Source: Kluyvera ascorbata ATCC 33433 (lineage in GTDB: Bacteria; Pseudomonadota; Gammaproteobacteria; Enterobacterales; Enterobacteriaceae). Taken from it: 64,000 nucleotides of DNA. This document shows positions 47,534 to 56,837 of the stretch, piece after piece. The stretch is taken from assembly GCF_000735365.1 (NCBI RefSeq), contig NZ_JMPL01000010.1:1-64000 (forward strand), given 5' to 3'. The translations under genes were made by a program, and so were the position numbers. The notes under the pieces are model-generated. The model had not been told where the DNA came from and did not search any database. It was given only the letters and a program-made list of their open reading frames with translations. The number at the start of each line of letters is the position of its first letter. The first letter of the stretch is position 1.

Positions 47534-48568
47534 TTAGCTTGCCATACCTAGCCCAACGACGTTGGCGGCAATAATGATGACGACGCAGCCCAGACTCAGC
47601 ACGCTAACGGGTTGGCGTCCGGCATTTTTCCACTCTTTCAAAATCAGCCCCACCAGACCGCCACACAGCACATAGAAGCTCATGTGCAGCATCCAGCTCA
47701 TATAGTCATACTGCGACGGAATGCTGGCGTGGCCCCACGCGTAGAAGAAGAACTGGAAATACCACATCAGCCCGCCTAAGGCAGAAAGCAGAATGTTGCT
47801 GATTATCAGCGGTTTTGCCAGCGAGAAGTCGGCTTTTATCGACAGGTTTTTGACTTTTAGCAGACGAATAAAGCAGAAGCCGAGGTTAACCAACGCGCCG
47901 CCGCCCATAATGACCACGTAGCTTGGCAGCGCGGTATAGAGCGGGTCGACCCCTAGCGCGGCGGCGGCTTCGTGCATCGGCTTGGCGGCGTTCATGGCAA
48001 AGGACATCCCGGCGGAGAAGACGCCGCACATGATGGCCAGCATTAACCCTTTCTTCAGGTTGAAATCTTCCGCTTTGATGCCCATTTTGCGCTCTTTCAA
48101 CTGCCCGGCACGGGTGACGATCCCGACGCCAATCACGGCTATCAGCACACCCAGCAGCGTCATTTGGCCGCCCTGGGTGTGAATGAGTACGTCAAACTGG
48201 CCGTTAATAATTGGTGTCATTAACGTACCAACAATCAGCGTGATGCCAATGGCAATACCGATCCCCATCGACATGCCGAGATAGCGCATGGTGAGGCCGT
48301 AGTTGATGTTGCCGACCCCCCACATGGCGCCAAATAGAAACACCGGCAGGAGCGTTGAAGCGCTGAAGGAACGATAGTAGGCCCAAAAGTCGGGCAAGAG
48401 CAGGGCGCTAACCGCCCAGGGCAGGACAATCCACGAAACAATCCCGCCAATAGACCACATGGTTTCCCATGACCACTGCTGAACTTTTTTGAACGGGGCA
48501 TAGAAACAGGCTGCACTGGCCGCACCTATCAAATGCCAAAATATACCCATCGTAATTGCATGGTTCAT
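47534..48568 (-). CDS. rhaT: L-rhamnose:proton symporter
   Basis: RhaT (344 residues, E. coli length) is a ten-helix inner-membrane protein of its own DMT-related family. The N-terminal block [20 protein letters not shown] and [20 protein letters not shown] are diagnostic. The start at 48568 ([10 protein letters not shown]) matches E. coli; five further codons upstream are not conserved. With the ABC importer it gives this strain two rhamnose uptake routes. Confidence 0.97.
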   Translation of the reverse strand: MNHAITMGIFWHLIGAASAACFYAPFKKVQQWSWETMWSIGGIVSWIVLPWAVSALLLPDFWAYYRSFSASTLLPVFLFGAMWGVGNINYGLTMRYLGMSMGIGIAIGITLIVGTLMTPIINGQFDVLIHTQGGQMTLLGVLIAVIGVGIVTRAGQLKERKMGIKAEDFNLKKGLMLAIMCGVFSAGMSFAMNAAKPMHEAAAALGVDPLYTALPSYVVIMGGGALVNLGFCFIRLLKVKNLSIKADFSLAKPLIISNILLSALGGLMWYFQFFFYAWGHASIPSQYDYMSWMLHMSFYVLCGGLVGLILKEWKNAGRQPVSVLSLGCVVIIIAANVVGLGMAS

Positions 48569-48858
48569 TGATTTTATCCTCATCCATTTTTTGTCGTAGT
48601 AATCGTCTTCCGACAGGATGAGGATAAAAATTTGGCGCTTTTTTAACCTTCAGGCTGTTGCCATTCAGGGAGATACATTGGCAGTAAGTGGTGTAATTAG
48701 CTGTTCAGGCTCACAAAAAAACATCTATGCCCTAAAGTTATAACCTTATAAAAACTACGGCATTGATAATCATTTTCAATATCATTTAATTAACTATAAT
48801 GAACCAACTGATTACGCGGCGTTTACAGGTTTGCCGCCCGACAATAATGGAGATGATT
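48569..48858. promoter_or_regulatory. rhaT-sodA divergent region with Fur box
   Basis: The 290-base gap holds the rhaT promoter on the left and the sodA promoter on the right. A Fur-box-like GATAATCATTTTCAATATC lies at 48765-48783, immediately before TATAAT (48795-48800), so iron-loaded Fur should block sodA transcription as in E. coli. The remaining sequence shows no ORF. Confidence 0.75.
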
Positions 48859-49479
48859 ATGAGCTATACCCTGCCATCACTGCCTTATGCGTACGATGCC
48901 CTGGAACCGCACTTCGACAAACAGACGATGGAAATCCATCACAGCAAACACCACCAGGCTTACGTTAACAACGCTAACGCAGCGCTGGAAAGCCTGCCGG
49001 AATTCGCTGCGCTGTCTGCTGAAGAGCTGATCGCGAAACTGGACCAGCTGCCGGCTGACAAGAAAACCGTTCTGCGTAACAACGCTGGCGGCCACGCTAA
49101 CCACAGCTTCTTCTGGAAAGGCCTGAAAAAAGGCACCACCCTGCAGGGTGACCTGAAAGCGGCTATCGAGCGTGATTTCGGTTCCGTAGATAACTTCAAA
49201 GCTGAATTTGAAAAAGCAGCAGCAACTCGCTTCGGCTCTGGCTGGGCGTGGCTGGTGCTGAAAGGCGACAAACTGGCTGTGGTTTCTACCGCAAACCAGG
49301 ATTCCCCGCTGATGGGTGAAGCCGTTTCCGGTGCTTCCGGTTTCCCAATCGTGGGCCTGGACGTTTGGGAACACGCTTACTACCTGAAATTCCAGAACCG
49401 TCGTCCGGACTACATCAAAGAGTTCTGGAACGTGGTGAACTGGGACGAAGCAGCAGCGCGTTTCGCCGCTAAAAAATAA
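48859..49479 (+). CDS. sodA: Manganese superoxide dismutase
   Basis: SodA (206 residues) converts superoxide to peroxide and oxygen in the cytosol. The Mn ligands are H27 (EIHHSKHH), H82 ([10 protein letters not shown]), D168 and H172 ([11 protein letters not shown]). The Mn-type signature [13 protein letters not shown] fits Mn rather than Fe. The start at 48859 has AATGGAGATG upstream and gives the E. coli length. It is expected to respond to Fur, SoxRS and ArcA. Confidence 0.98.
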   Translation: MSYTLPSLPYAYDALEPHFDKQTMEIHHSKHHQAYVNNANAALESLPEFAALSAEELIAKLDQLPADKKTVLRNNAGGHANHSFFWKGLKKGTTLQGDLKAAIERDFGSVDNFKAEFEKAAATRFGSGWAWLVLKGDKLAVVSTANQDSPLMGEAVSGASGFPIVGLDVWEHAYYLKFQNRRPDYIKEFWNVVNWDEAAARFAAKK

Positions 49480-49500
49480 TTTGCATTGCCGGTCTGTAGA

Positions 49501-49527
49501 AGCGAGTCTGATGACTCGCTTTTTTTG
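49501..49527 (+). terminator. sodA terminator
   Basis: AGCGAGT-CTGATG-ACTCGCT followed by TTTTTTT, 21 bases after sodA and 22 bases before yiiM. Confidence 0.9.
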
Positions 49528-49548
49528 TATCCGCCTAAGGAGCAGCAG

Positions 49549-50220
49549 ATGCATTATCCGGTTGACGTGTTTATTGGCAAAATCCGTGACTATGACGGCA
49601 GTCGCCCAAGCGCCATCGCGAAGGTCCAGATGGATGGCGAACTGGAACTCACCGAGCTGGGACTGTTGGGTGATGAACAGGCCGAGAAAAAAATCCACGG
49701 CGGCCCCGACCGCGCGCTGTGCCAGTTCCCCCGCGAACATTATGAAGACCTGATTCGTGACTTCCCCGAACAGGCTGCCCTGTTTTGCGCCCCGGCGTTT
49801 GGTGAAAACCTGTCAACGGAAGGGATGACCGAGCACAACGTTTTTATCGGTGATATTTACCGCTGGGGTGAGACGCTGATCCAGGTCACCCAGCCGCGTT
49901 CGCCGTGCTTTAAACTCAATTTCCACTTTGCTATCAGTGATATGGCATCTTTGATGCAGAACAGCGGTAAGGTCGGCTGGCTGTATCGGGTGATTGCGCC
50001 GGGTAAGGTCTCCACAGACGCTCCGCTGGAGTTGGTGTCGCGCCTGAGCGATGTGTCGGTGTATGACGCCGCCGCTATTGCCTGGCATATGCCGTTCGAT
50101 GACGACCAGTATCACCGCCTGCTGAGCGCGGCCGGGTTATCGGTTAGCTGGAGCAGAACCATGCAGAAGCGCCGTTTGAGCGGCAAGATTGAAGATAACA
50201 GCAGAAGGTTGTGGGGCTAG
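49549..50220 (+). CDS. yiiM: MOSC-domain protein YiiM
   Basis: YiiM (223 residues) carries a MOSC domain (about 20-165) with the conserved cysteine in QPRSPCFKLNFHF and a C-terminal 3-alpha domain. E. coli YiiM is a molybdoenzyme that reduces N-hydroxylated base analogues such as 6-N-hydroxylaminopurine. AAGGA lies 8 bases before the ATG at 49549 (MHYPVDVFIGK); a longer upstream frame is not conserved. Confidence 0.94.
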   Translation: MHYPVDVFIGKIRDYDGSRPSAIAKVQMDGELELTELGLLGDEQAEKKIHGGPDRALCQFPREHYEDLIRDFPEQAALFCAPAFGENLSTEGMTEHNVFIGDIYRWGETLIQVTQPRSPCFKLNFHFAISDMASLMQNSGKVGWLYRVIAPGKVSTDAPLELVSRLSDVSVYDAAAIAWHMPFDDDQYHRLLSAAGLSVSWSRTMQKRRLSGKIEDNSRRLWG

Positions 50221-50226
50221 ACGATA

Positions 50227-50264
50227 CAAAAAAATCGGCCTGCATTCGCAGGCCGATGGTTTTT
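50227..50264. terminator. Bidirectional terminator between yiiM and cpxA
   Basis: ATCGGCCTGC-ATTC-GCAGGCCGAT has an A7 run on the left and TTTTT on the right, serving yiiM (+) and cpxRA (-). Confidence 0.92.
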
Positions 50265-51636
50265 AGGTTCGCTTATAAAGCGGTAGCCACAGCGTGAGCC
50301 GTAACCCGCCGAGCGGGCTGTCATCAGCCTTCACCCAGCCGCGGTGCTGCTGCATGGCGCTTTCAACAATCGCCAGCCCCAGCCCCGTTCCGCCAGATTC
50401 ACGGTCTCGCGCCTCATCGGTACGATAGAACGGACGGAAAATTTGCTCGCGGTCTTCCGGGCTTACACCTGGGCCGTCATCGTCCACGTGGACGGTAACG
50501 CCGTCTTTATCCACCGAGAAACTGACGGCAATTTTGGTATGCGAGTAGCGCAGGGCGTTACGTACGATGTTCTCCAGCGCGCTTTCCAGCGCGTTCGGGT
50601 TACCGTAAAGCGGCCACGGCCCCGGCGGATAATCGACGCTAAACGATTTGCCCATCTGCTCAGCTTCAAACGCGGCGTTATCCAGCACTTCGCCCCACAG
50701 CTGATTAGCCTTGAGGGTTTCACTGACCAGCGCGCTTTTCTGCTGATTGCGCGACATCACCAGCATGTCGTTAATCATGCTATCCAGACGCTGCGCTTCG
50801 GTTTCAATACGCTCCAGCTCTTTGCTCTCACCGCTGCGACGACGCAGAAGCGCCGTGCCAAGCTGCAGACGCGTCAGCGGCGTACGCAGCTCGTGAGAGA
50901 TGTCAGAGAGCAGTCGCTGCTGCGACGTCATCATTCGCTCAAGTGCCATCACCATCTGGTTAAAGCTGGCACCGGCGGCGAGGAATTCCTGTGGCCCTGC
51001 CTCCAGCTCTGGATGCTGACGCAGGTTGCCCTGAGCCACTTCATCCGCGGCGTTTTTCAGCTTACGCGCCGGTTTTGCCAGACTCCATGCGAGCCATAGC
51101 AACAGCGGGGCGCTAACCAACATAGTGACGATAAGCAGCAGTAAAGGCCGGTCGAACAGCAGATTGATAAAGTCGGACTGCGAACTGCTTGCTGGGCGGA
51201 TCAGGTATAACTGGTAGTTATCTTCCCCGTCGCGAATGGAGAAAGGCCCGACCAACTCAACGCGCCCGTACTTCTTCTTCTGCGGATGATCGGAATTATC
51301 AGACTGGCCGATAAAGTTACGAATGATCTGCATTTCGTTGCGTTCTGCGCCGATCACGCGACCTTCGCTAGTGACCAGCAACAAACGCTGGCCCGGCGGA
51401 GCCCACTTATCAATCGCGCGGAACAGCCGACGCCACCACATCAAATCGTTGGGGGGATCGTTGGCAAGCTCTTCTTCAACATGCTGCTCAATCATCAGGC
51501 CTTGGCGCTGCTCGCTATCGAGCAGCTCGGTCATTTGACGGGAGTCGAGCTTTGGTAGCATCAAAACCAGCATCAGCACCAGCGCTAGCGTTAACCAGAA
51601 AATGGCGAAGATGCGGGCGGTTAAACTTCCTATCAT
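50263..51636 (-). CDS. cpxA: Envelope stress sensor histidine kinase CpxA
   Basis: CpxA (457 residues) senses misfolded envelope proteins. It has an N-terminal helix (about 7-29), a periplasmic domain (30-163), a second helix (164-187), a HAMP segment, the H box SDISHELRTPLTRL with the phospho-His near 248, and ATPase motifs NIVRNALRYSH, DDGPGV and GGTGLGLAIVE. It overlaps cpxR by 4 bases. Cpx controls cpxP and, in relatives, srkA-dsbA, all in this window. Confidence 0.97.
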   Translation of the reverse strand: MIGSLTARIFAIFWLTLALVLMLVLMLPKLDSRQMTELLDSEQRQGLMIEQHVEEELANDPPNDLMWWRRLFRAIDKWAPPGQRLLLVTSEGRVIGAERNEMQIIRNFIGQSDNSDHPQKKKYGRVELVGPFSIRDGEDNYQLYLIRPASSSQSDFINLLFDRPLLLLIVTMLVSAPLLLWLAWSLAKPARKLKNAADEVAQGNLRQHPELEAGPQEFLAAGASFNQMVMALERMMTSQQRLLSDISHELRTPLTRLQLGTALLRRRSGESKELERIETEAQRLDSMINDMLVMSRNQQKSALVSETLKANQLWGEVLDNAAFEAEQMGKSFSVDYPPGPWPLYGNPNALESALENIVRNALRYSHTKIAVSFSVDKDGVTVHVDDDGPGVSPEDREQIFRPFYRTDEARDRESGGTGLGLAIVESAMQQHRGWVKADDSPLGGLRLTLWLPLYKRT

Positions 51637-52331
51637 GAAGCAGAGACCATCAGGTATCCGCGACCACGCAGGGTTTTAAACCATGGGTGACCGTCTTTAC
51701 GCTCTGGCAGCTTCCGGCGCAGGTTGGAAATGTGCATATCAATCGCGCGGTCGAACGGCGTTAAGCGTTTACCCAGGACTTCCTGACTCAGGTGTTCACG
51801 GGAAACCACCTGACCCAAATGCTGTGCCAGCAGATAGAGCAGGGTAAATTCAGTGCCGGTCAGCTCGAGCGTTTGACCATCGAAGCTAGCTTCCTGACGC
51901 CCTGGGTTCAGGCTTAGGGAATCAACTTCTACGGTTGGTGAGCTCGTATCGCTACTTTGCTGCTGTTCGCTCCAATGTGAACGGCGCAAAATAGCGCGAA
52001 TACGGGCGACCAGTTCGCGATCGTTAAACGGTTTTGGCAAATAGTCATCCGCGCCAAGCTCAAGGCCCAGTACGCGATCCAACTCGCTACCGCGAGCGGT
52101 TAACATAATGACGGGAGTCTGGTGTGTCTGTCGCAATTCTTTCAGCGTGTCGATACCGTTTTTCTTCGGCATCATTACGTCGAGTAAAAGTAGGTCGATG
52201 CTGTCGTCAATCAGCGTTAACGCCTGTTCGCCATCGTGGGCAACAAGGACATTAAAGCCTTCCATATCAAGAAGTTCCTTGAGCAAGGAAGTCAGCTCGC
52301 GGTCATCATCAACTAATAAAATTTTATTCAT
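51633..52331 (-). CDS. cpxR: Envelope stress response regulator CpxR
   Basis: CpxR (232 residues) is an OmpR-family regulator. The receiver has DDD at 8-10, phosphoacceptor D51 (LLLLDVMMPKKNG) and K101 (YLPKPF); the C-terminal winged helix ends EVLGKRLTPFDRAIDMHISN...GRGYLMV. It is divergent from cpxP across a Cpx-controlled promoter region. Confidence 0.98.
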   Translation of the reverse strand: MNKILLVDDDRELTSLLKELLDMEGFNVLVAHDGEQALTLIDDSIDLLLLDVMMPKKNGIDTLKELRQTHQTPVIMLTARGSELDRVLGLELGADDYLPKPFNDRELVARIRAILRRSHWSEQQQSSDTSSPTVEVDSLSLNPGRQEASFDGQTLELTGTEFTLLYLLAQHLGQVVSREHLSQEVLGKRLTPFDRAIDMHISNLRRKLPERKDGHPWFKTLRGRGYLMVSAS

Positions 52332-52385
52332 ATTTTCATCCCTCCGAGGCAGAAATTACGTCATCAGAGCCAGCGAATCCATGAC

Positions 52386-52400
52386 TTTACGTTGTTTTAC
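52386..52400. promoter_or_regulatory. CpxR box between cpxR and cpxP
   Basis: TTTAC-GTTGT-TTTAC, which on the other strand reads GTAAA-N5-GTAAA, is a perfect CpxR site. A further GTAAA lies at 52431-52435. Phospho-CpxR would activate cpxP and raise cpxRA. Confidence 0.9.
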
Positions 52401-52480
52401 ACCCCCTGACGCATGTTTGCAGCCTGAATCGTAAACTGTCTCTCGTTGAATCGCGACACAAAAGTTTTTGGGAGCATGTG

Positions 52481-52987
52481 ATGCGCAATGTTATCGCTGC
52501 CGTCATGGCCTCAACGCTGGCATTCAGTGCATATAGCCAGGCCGATGAAGTCGTCACCAGCGTTAATTGGCACCCAGCGGAAAGCAATACGCTGCGAAGC
52601 GGCCAGGGCCATATGTTCGACGGTATTAGTTTAACCGAACATCAGCGCCAACAGATGCGCGATCTGATGCAACGGGCACGACACGATCGTCCACCTGTTA
52701 ATGTTAGCGAAGTGGAGACAATGCATCGCCTTGTCACCGCAGAAAAATTTGATGAAGCCGCCGTGCGAGCCCAGGCCGAGAAAATGGCCGAGGAGCAGGT
52801 TAACCGCCAGGTAGAAATGGCGCGGGTACGCAACCAGATGTACCGCCTGTTAACGCCGGAGCAGCAAGCGGCTTTAAATGAGAATCACCAGCAGCGTATG
52901 GAGCAGCTGCGTGACGTTGCACGGATGCAGCAAGGTTCAGTACCGAGTCAGAACCTGTTTAGTAGCAATACCCGTAGCAACCAGTAA
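52481..52987 (+). CDS. cpxP: Periplasmic adaptor and Cpx inhibitor CpxP
   Basis: CpxP (168 residues) is a periplasmic helical protein that restrains CpxA and escorts misfolded pilins to DegP. It has a signal peptide ([21 protein letters not shown]) and the two LTxxQ motifs of the Spy/CpxP family, LTEHQ (near 50) and LTPEQ (near 125). The ATG at 52481 follows GGGAG; the preceding GTG gives one extra residue only. Its 3' UTR holds CpxQ. Confidence 0.97.
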   Translation: MRNVIAAVMASTLAFSAYSQADEVVTSVNWHPAESNTLRSGQGHMFDGISLTEHQRQQMRDLMQRARHDRPPVNVSEVETMHRLVTAEKFDEAAVRAQAEKMAEEQVNRQVEMARVRNQMYRLLTPEQQAALNENHQQRMEQLRDVARMQQGSVPSQNLFSSNTRSNQ

Positions 52988-52997
52988 CAAACCCTGT

Positions 52998-53055
52998 TTT
53001 TCCTTGCCATAGACACCATCCCTGTCTTCCCCCTCATGATGAGGGGGTTTTTTTT
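52998..53055 (+). ncRNA. cpxQ: CpxQ small RNA from the cpxP 3' UTR
   Basis: The sequence TTTTCCTTGCCATAGACACC followed by ATCCCTGTCTT and the terminator CCCCCTCATGATGAGGGGG-T8 matches CpxQ almost exactly except in the hairpin loop. CpxQ is cut from cpxP mRNA by RNase E and, with Hfq, represses envelope proteins such as the fimbrial and Na+/H+ antiporter genes. The 58-nt ends are by comparison with E. coli and Salmonella. Confidence 0.9.
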
Positions 53056-53125
53056 GTCTTAAATTCGTCACCGCGCACCCCTCATACATTCCGCTATACT
53101 ACGCAGATCGAAAGCAGGAGTGTTT

Positions 53126-54019
53126 ATGAATCAATCTTATGGACGACTGGTAAGTCGTGCAGCAATCGCCGCAACGGTCATGGCTTCCGTGCTGCTGGTG
53201 ATTAAAATCTTTGCGTGGTGGTATACCGGGTCGGTCAGTATTCTGGCGGCGCTGGTGGATTCGCTAGTGGATATCGCCGCCTCGCTGACCAACTTGCTGG
53301 TGGTGCGCTATTCGCTGCAACCGGCGGATGAGGAGCATACTTTTGGTCACGGTAAGGCCGAATCGTTGGCGGCGCTGGCACAAAGTATGTTTATTTCGGG
53401 TTCGGCGCTGTTCCTGTTTTTGACCGGGATCCAGCATCTGGCCCGGCCGACGCCAATGAGCCAGCCGGGCATCGGCGTGGTAGTGACGGTGATTGCGCTT
53501 ATCAGTACATTAGTCCTCGTGACGTTTCAGCGATGGGTGGTCAGAAAAACCCAGAGCCAGGCCGTACGCGCGGATATGCTTCATTATCAGTCTGATGTTA
53601 TGATGAACGGCGCGATTCTTGTTGCGCTCGGCCTCTCCTGGTACGGCTGGCATCGTGCCGATGCGCTGTTTGCATTAGGAATTGGCATCTATATTCTATA
53701 TAGCGCGTTACGCATGGGGTACGAAGCGGTGCAATCGTTATTGGATCGCGCGCTGCCCGATGAAGAACGTCAGGAAATTTTCGACATCGTGACCACCTGG
53801 CCTGGTGTAAGCGGTGCTCACGATCTCCGAACGCGGCAGTCAGGGCCGACCCGCTTTATTCAGATTCATATTGAAATGGAAGACAACCTGCCGCTGGTTC
53901 AGGCGCATCACGTTGCCGATCAGGTGGAGCAGGCGATTTTGCATCGTTTTCCTGGGTCCGACGTGATTATTCATCAGGATCCGTGCTCTGTTATGCTGCA
54001 GGCAAACAGAGACGTTTGA
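53126..54019 (+). CDS. fieF: Ferrous-iron/zinc efflux pump FieF (YiiP)
   Basis: FieF (297 residues) is a cation-diffusion-facilitator dimer that exports zinc and iron in exchange for protons. Six membrane helices are visible. The transport site is D45/D49 ([12 protein letters not shown]) with H153/D157 (MLHYQSD), and the C-terminal cytosolic domain has DLRTRQSG and [16 protein letters not shown] ends 6 bases before the ATG at 53126; it is close to the E. coli length (300). Confidence 0.96.
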   Translation: MNQSYGRLVSRAAIAATVMASVLLVIKIFAWWYTGSVSILAALVDSLVDIAASLTNLLVVRYSLQPADEEHTFGHGKAESLAALAQSMFISGSALFLFLTGIQHLARPTPMSQPGIGVVVTVIALISTLVLVTFQRWVVRKTQSQAVRADMLHYQSDVMMNGAILVALGLSWYGWHRADALFALGIGIYILYSALRMGYEAVQSLLDRALPDEERQEIFDIVTTWPGVSGAHDLRTRQSGPTRFIQIHIEMEDNLPLVQAHHVADQVEQAILHRFPGSDVIIHQDPCSVMLQANRDV

Positions 54020-54093
54020 ACTTTCGCAGTGGTTGTATTAAATGTGAGCTAAGTCGGCATTATTTGTATAAATAACCGCCGGTTAGCCTGACC

Positions 54094-54105
54094 TGAATCA
54101 ATTCA
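54094..54105 (+). promoter_or_regulatory. Cra (FruR) operator upstream of pfkA
   Basis: TGAATCAATTCA matches the Cra consensus TGAAWCGNTTCA with one change and sits about 115 bases before pfkA, near TATACT (54121-54126). Cra represses pfkA when fructose-1-phosphate or FBP is low. Confidence 0.8.
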
Positions 54106-54220
54106 GCAAGAAGCGCTTGATATACTATCTCTACATAGAGTCGTTCTCTCCCCCCTACAACTGTGGGAGCGCTTCGGGCAGAAGAATTAATTTTTAGCAT
54201 TCCTAAGTTCAGAGGTAGTC

Positions 54221-55183
54221 ATGATTAAGAAAATCGGTGTGTTGACAAGTGGCGGTGATGCGCCGGGTATGAACGCCGCCATTCGCGGTGTTGTGCGCGC
54301 AGCATTGACGGAAGGCATTGAAGTCATGGGCATCTATGACGGTTATCTGGGCCTGTACGAAGACCGTATGGTACAGCTCGACCGTTACAGCGTGTCTGAC
54401 ATGATTAACCGTGGCGGCACCTTCCTGGGCTCCGCGCGTTTCCCAGAATTCCGTGATGAAAACATCCGTGCCGTGGCTATCGAAAACCTGAAAAAACGCG
54501 GTATCGATGCGCTGGTTGTTATCGGCGGTGACGGCTCCTACATGGGTGCCGTGCGTCTGACCGAAATGGGCTTCCCATGCATCGGCCTGCCGGGCACCAT
54601 TGATAACGACATCAAAGGCACCGACTACACCATTGGTTTCTTCACTGCCCTGAGCACCGTGGTGGAAGCAATTGACCGTCTGCGTGACACCTCTTCTTCT
54701 CACCAGCGTATCTCCGTTGTGGAAGTCATGGGCCGTTACTGCGGCGACCTGACTCTGGCTGCGGCTATCGCGGGCGGCTGTGAGTTTATCGTCGTTCCGG
54801 AAATCGAATTCAAACGCGACGACCTGGTTGCCGAAATCAAAGCGGGCATCGCCAAAGGTAAGAAACACGCGATCGTGGCGATTACCGAACATATGTGTGA
54901 CGTTGACGAGCTGGCGCACTTTATCGAGAAAGAAACTGGCCGTGAAACCCGTGCAACCGTTCTGGGCCACATCCAGCGCGGCGGCTCCCCGGTTCCTTAC
55001 GACCGTATCCTGGCATCCCGCATGGGCGCGTACGCGATTGAACTGCTGCAGCAGGGCTTCGGCGGCCGCTGTGTCGGTATTCAGAACGAAAAACTGGTTC
55101 ACCATGACATCATCGACGCTATCGAAAACATGAAGCGTCCGTTCAAAGGTGACTGGCTGGAATGCGCTAAACAGCTGTACTAA
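54221..55183 (+). CDS. pfkA: 6-phosphofructokinase isozyme I
   Basis: PfkA (320 residues) makes fructose-1,6-bisphosphate from fructose-6-phosphate and ATP; it is an allosteric tetramer. GGDAPGMN (11-18) and GGDGSYMGA (near 102) bind ATP, and [12 protein letters not shown] carries the catalytic D127. GHIQRGGSP and [10 protein letters not shown] lie in the fructose-phosphate and effector sites. GAGG lies 8 bases upstream of the ATG. Very high codon bias fits a strongly expressed gene. Confidence 0.98.
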   Translation: MIKKIGVLTSGGDAPGMNAAIRGVVRAALTEGIEVMGIYDGYLGLYEDRMVQLDRYSVSDMINRGGTFLGSARFPEFRDENIRAVAIENLKKRGIDALVVIGGDGSYMGAVRLTEMGFPCIGLPGTIDNDIKGTDYTIGFFTALSTVVEAIDRLRDTSSSHQRISVVEVMGRYCGDLTLAAAIAGGCEFIVVPEIEFKRDDLVAEIKAGIAKGKKHAIVAITEHMCDVDELAHFIEKETGRETRATVLGHIQRGGSPVPYDRILASRMGAYAIELLQQGFGGRCVGIQNEKLVHHDIIDAIENMKRPFKGDWLECAKQLY

Positions 55184-55220
55184 GTCGCGTTTACCCGGAA
55201 ACGGGCAGATTCGAGTGAAA

Positions 55221-55249
55221 AAAAGCCTTCTCAATGAGAAGGCTTTTTT
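55221..55249. terminator. Terminator between pfkA and rraA
   Basis: AAAAGCCTTCTC-AAT-GAGAAGGCTTTTTT has A and T runs on both sides, so it can serve both converging genes. Confidence 0.93.
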
Positions 55250-55264
55250 GTACGCGTAAGGCGC

Positions 55265-55750
55265 TTATTCGATATCCAGTGCGTCTTCCGACAGGATAAT
55301 GCCGGTATTGTCGGCATAGAGATGGTCGCCGGAGAAGAAGGTTACGCCGCCGAAGTTGACGCGAACGTCGCTTTCGCCGATGCCTTCGCCCGCGGCACCA
55401 ACCGGAATGGCGGCAATCGCCTGAATGCCGATATCCAACTCTTCTAAATCATCGACCTGACGCACCGCACCGTATACCACGATGCCTTCCCACTCGTTCT
55501 GAGTGGCCAGGCGGGCGAGGTCGGCGTCGATCAGCGCGCGACGGACAGAACCGCCGCCGTCGACCAGCAGAATGCGGCCACGGCCGTTCTGTTCGAGCAG
55601 ATCGTACAGCAACCCGTTATCCTCGAAACATTTTACGGTGATGATTTGTCCACCAAACGACAGCCGTCCGCCAAAGTTAGAGAACAGGGGTTCTACTACG
55701 TTGACATCTTCCTGGTAGATGTCGCAAAGCTCGGAAGTATCGTATTTCAT
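55265..55750 (-). CDS. rraA: Ribonuclease E activity regulator RraA
   Basis: RraA (161 residues, E. coli length) binds RNase E and RhlB and damps mRNA decay. It has the RraA/MenG-like fold with [18 protein letters not shown] and [20 protein letters not shown]. It is downstream of menA on the same strand, 92 bases away; its promoter is between. Confidence 0.97.
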   Translation of the reverse strand: MKYDTSELCDIYQEDVNVVEPLFSNFGGRLSFGGQIITVKCFEDNGLLYDLLEQNGRGRILLVDGGGSVRRALIDADLARLATQNEWEGIVVYGAVRQVDDLEELDIGIQAIAAIPVGAAGEGIGESDVRVNFGGVTFFSGDHLYADNTGIILSEDALDIE

Positions 55751-55842
55751 AGGATTAACGCTCAGTCGCTGCGAGTGATTTTAGTATATCGCGCTCTACG
55801 CATTGTTGGCAAAATCATCAATTGTTAATTGATATTTGTCAG

Positions 55843-56769
55843 TTAAGCCAGCGTCTTGCTCAGCACAATTCCGATGACGAACAGCAGGTTAGTTAACAAT
55901 GCCCCTTTTACCGTTCTTTCCAGCATTGGCGGCATCGCCTGTGGGGAGCGCTCGCGCATCACAAAACGCGCTTGTTTCACCAGCAACGGCGCGCTGAGAA
56001 TAAACAGCCAGCCCCACGGACTATGCAGCGAGAGCAGGTTGAATAGTGCCAGGCAGACCAGCGTCCCCATCAGTAGGCAGACGTGGTAACGGCGGGCGTT
56101 AACCGGCCCTAAACGCACGGCCAGCGTGTTCTTACCGTTCTCCCGGTCGCTGTCGATATCGCGCAGGTTATTGATATTCAGCACTGCCGTTGCCAGCAAA
56201 CCGCAGGCGGTCGCAGGCAGAATAATGGCGCTGCTCAAGGTGTGCGTTTGTAAATACCAGCTACCAATAACGCTCAGCCAGCCGAAGAATATCAGCACCG
56301 AGACATCGCCAAGGCCAATGTAGCCATACGGACGCGTGCCGACGGTGTAGGTGATGGCGGCAATAATCGCCAGCAGCCCCAGCACCAGGAAGCCGATAAA
56401 ATCACCGGTAGTCTGTGAAGCGGTAAACAGCAGAGCAAGACCAGAGACGCAGATAAGCCCGACGGTGATGATCAGCGCGCGCTTCATTTGCTCTTTGGTG
56501 ATAACCCCTTTTTGCATACCGCGCAGCGGCCCGATACGGTCCGGCTTATCGCTGCCTTTCACCGCATCGCCATAGTCGTTGGCGAGGTTAGAGAGAATTT
56601 GCAGCAGGCTTGCGGTGATTAGCGCCAGCACGGCAACGCCCGCGTTAAAGTGCCCTTGCCACCACGCCAGCGCGGTGCCAACGACGATTGCCGCACAGGC
56701 CAGAGGTAACGTTTTCGGACGCAGACTTTCCAGCCAGGCCTGAGAGCGGCTTACAGGTGTATTTGTCAT
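55843..56769 (-). CDS. menA: 1,4-dihydroxy-2-naphthoate octaprenyltransferase
   Basis: MenA (308 residues) attaches the octaprenyl chain to DHNA in menaquinone synthesis. It is a UbiA-family membrane enzyme: the first Asp-rich motif is NLANDYGDAVKGSDKPDR (near 60) and the second is NNLRDIDSDRENGKNTL (near 192). About eight hydrophobic segments are visible. Menaquinone from this pathway can accept electrons from FdoGHI. Confidence 0.97.
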   Translation of the reverse strand: MTNTPVSRSQAWLESLRPKTLPLACAAIVVGTALAWWQGHFNAGVAVLALITASLLQILSNLANDYGDAVKGSDKPDRIGPLRGMQKGVITKEQMKRALIITVGLICVSGLALLFTASQTTGDFIGFLVLGLLAIIAAITYTVGTRPYGYIGLGDVSVLIFFGWLSVIGSWYLQTHTLSSAIILPATACGLLATAVLNINNLRDIDSDRENGKNTLAVRLGPVNARRYHVCLLMGTLVCLALFNLLSLHSPWGWLFILSAPLLVKQARFVMRERSPQAMPPMLERTVKGALLTNLLFVIGIVLSKTLA

Positions 56770-56779
56770 AATAATTAGC

Positions 56780-56808
56780 CAATAAAAATGGGGCTTTTCA
56801 GCCCCATC
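56780..56808 (-). terminator. Terminator of hslVU
   Basis: On the minus strand ATGGGGCT-GAAA-AGCCCCAT is followed by TTTTTATT, 30 bases after the hslU stop. Confidence 0.9.
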
Positions 56809-56837
56809 AATTAAAGATGAAAATGCAGTGACCGCGA

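Noticed and set aside
48877-49740. 287-codon minus-strand ORF over sodA and yiiM
   Set aside because: It spans two genes and their terminator on the other strand; not a plausible gene.
54209-55234. 341-codon minus-strand ORF over pfkA
   Set aside because: It is antisense to pfkA, which is intact and unmistakable; long antisense frames follow from its codon bias.
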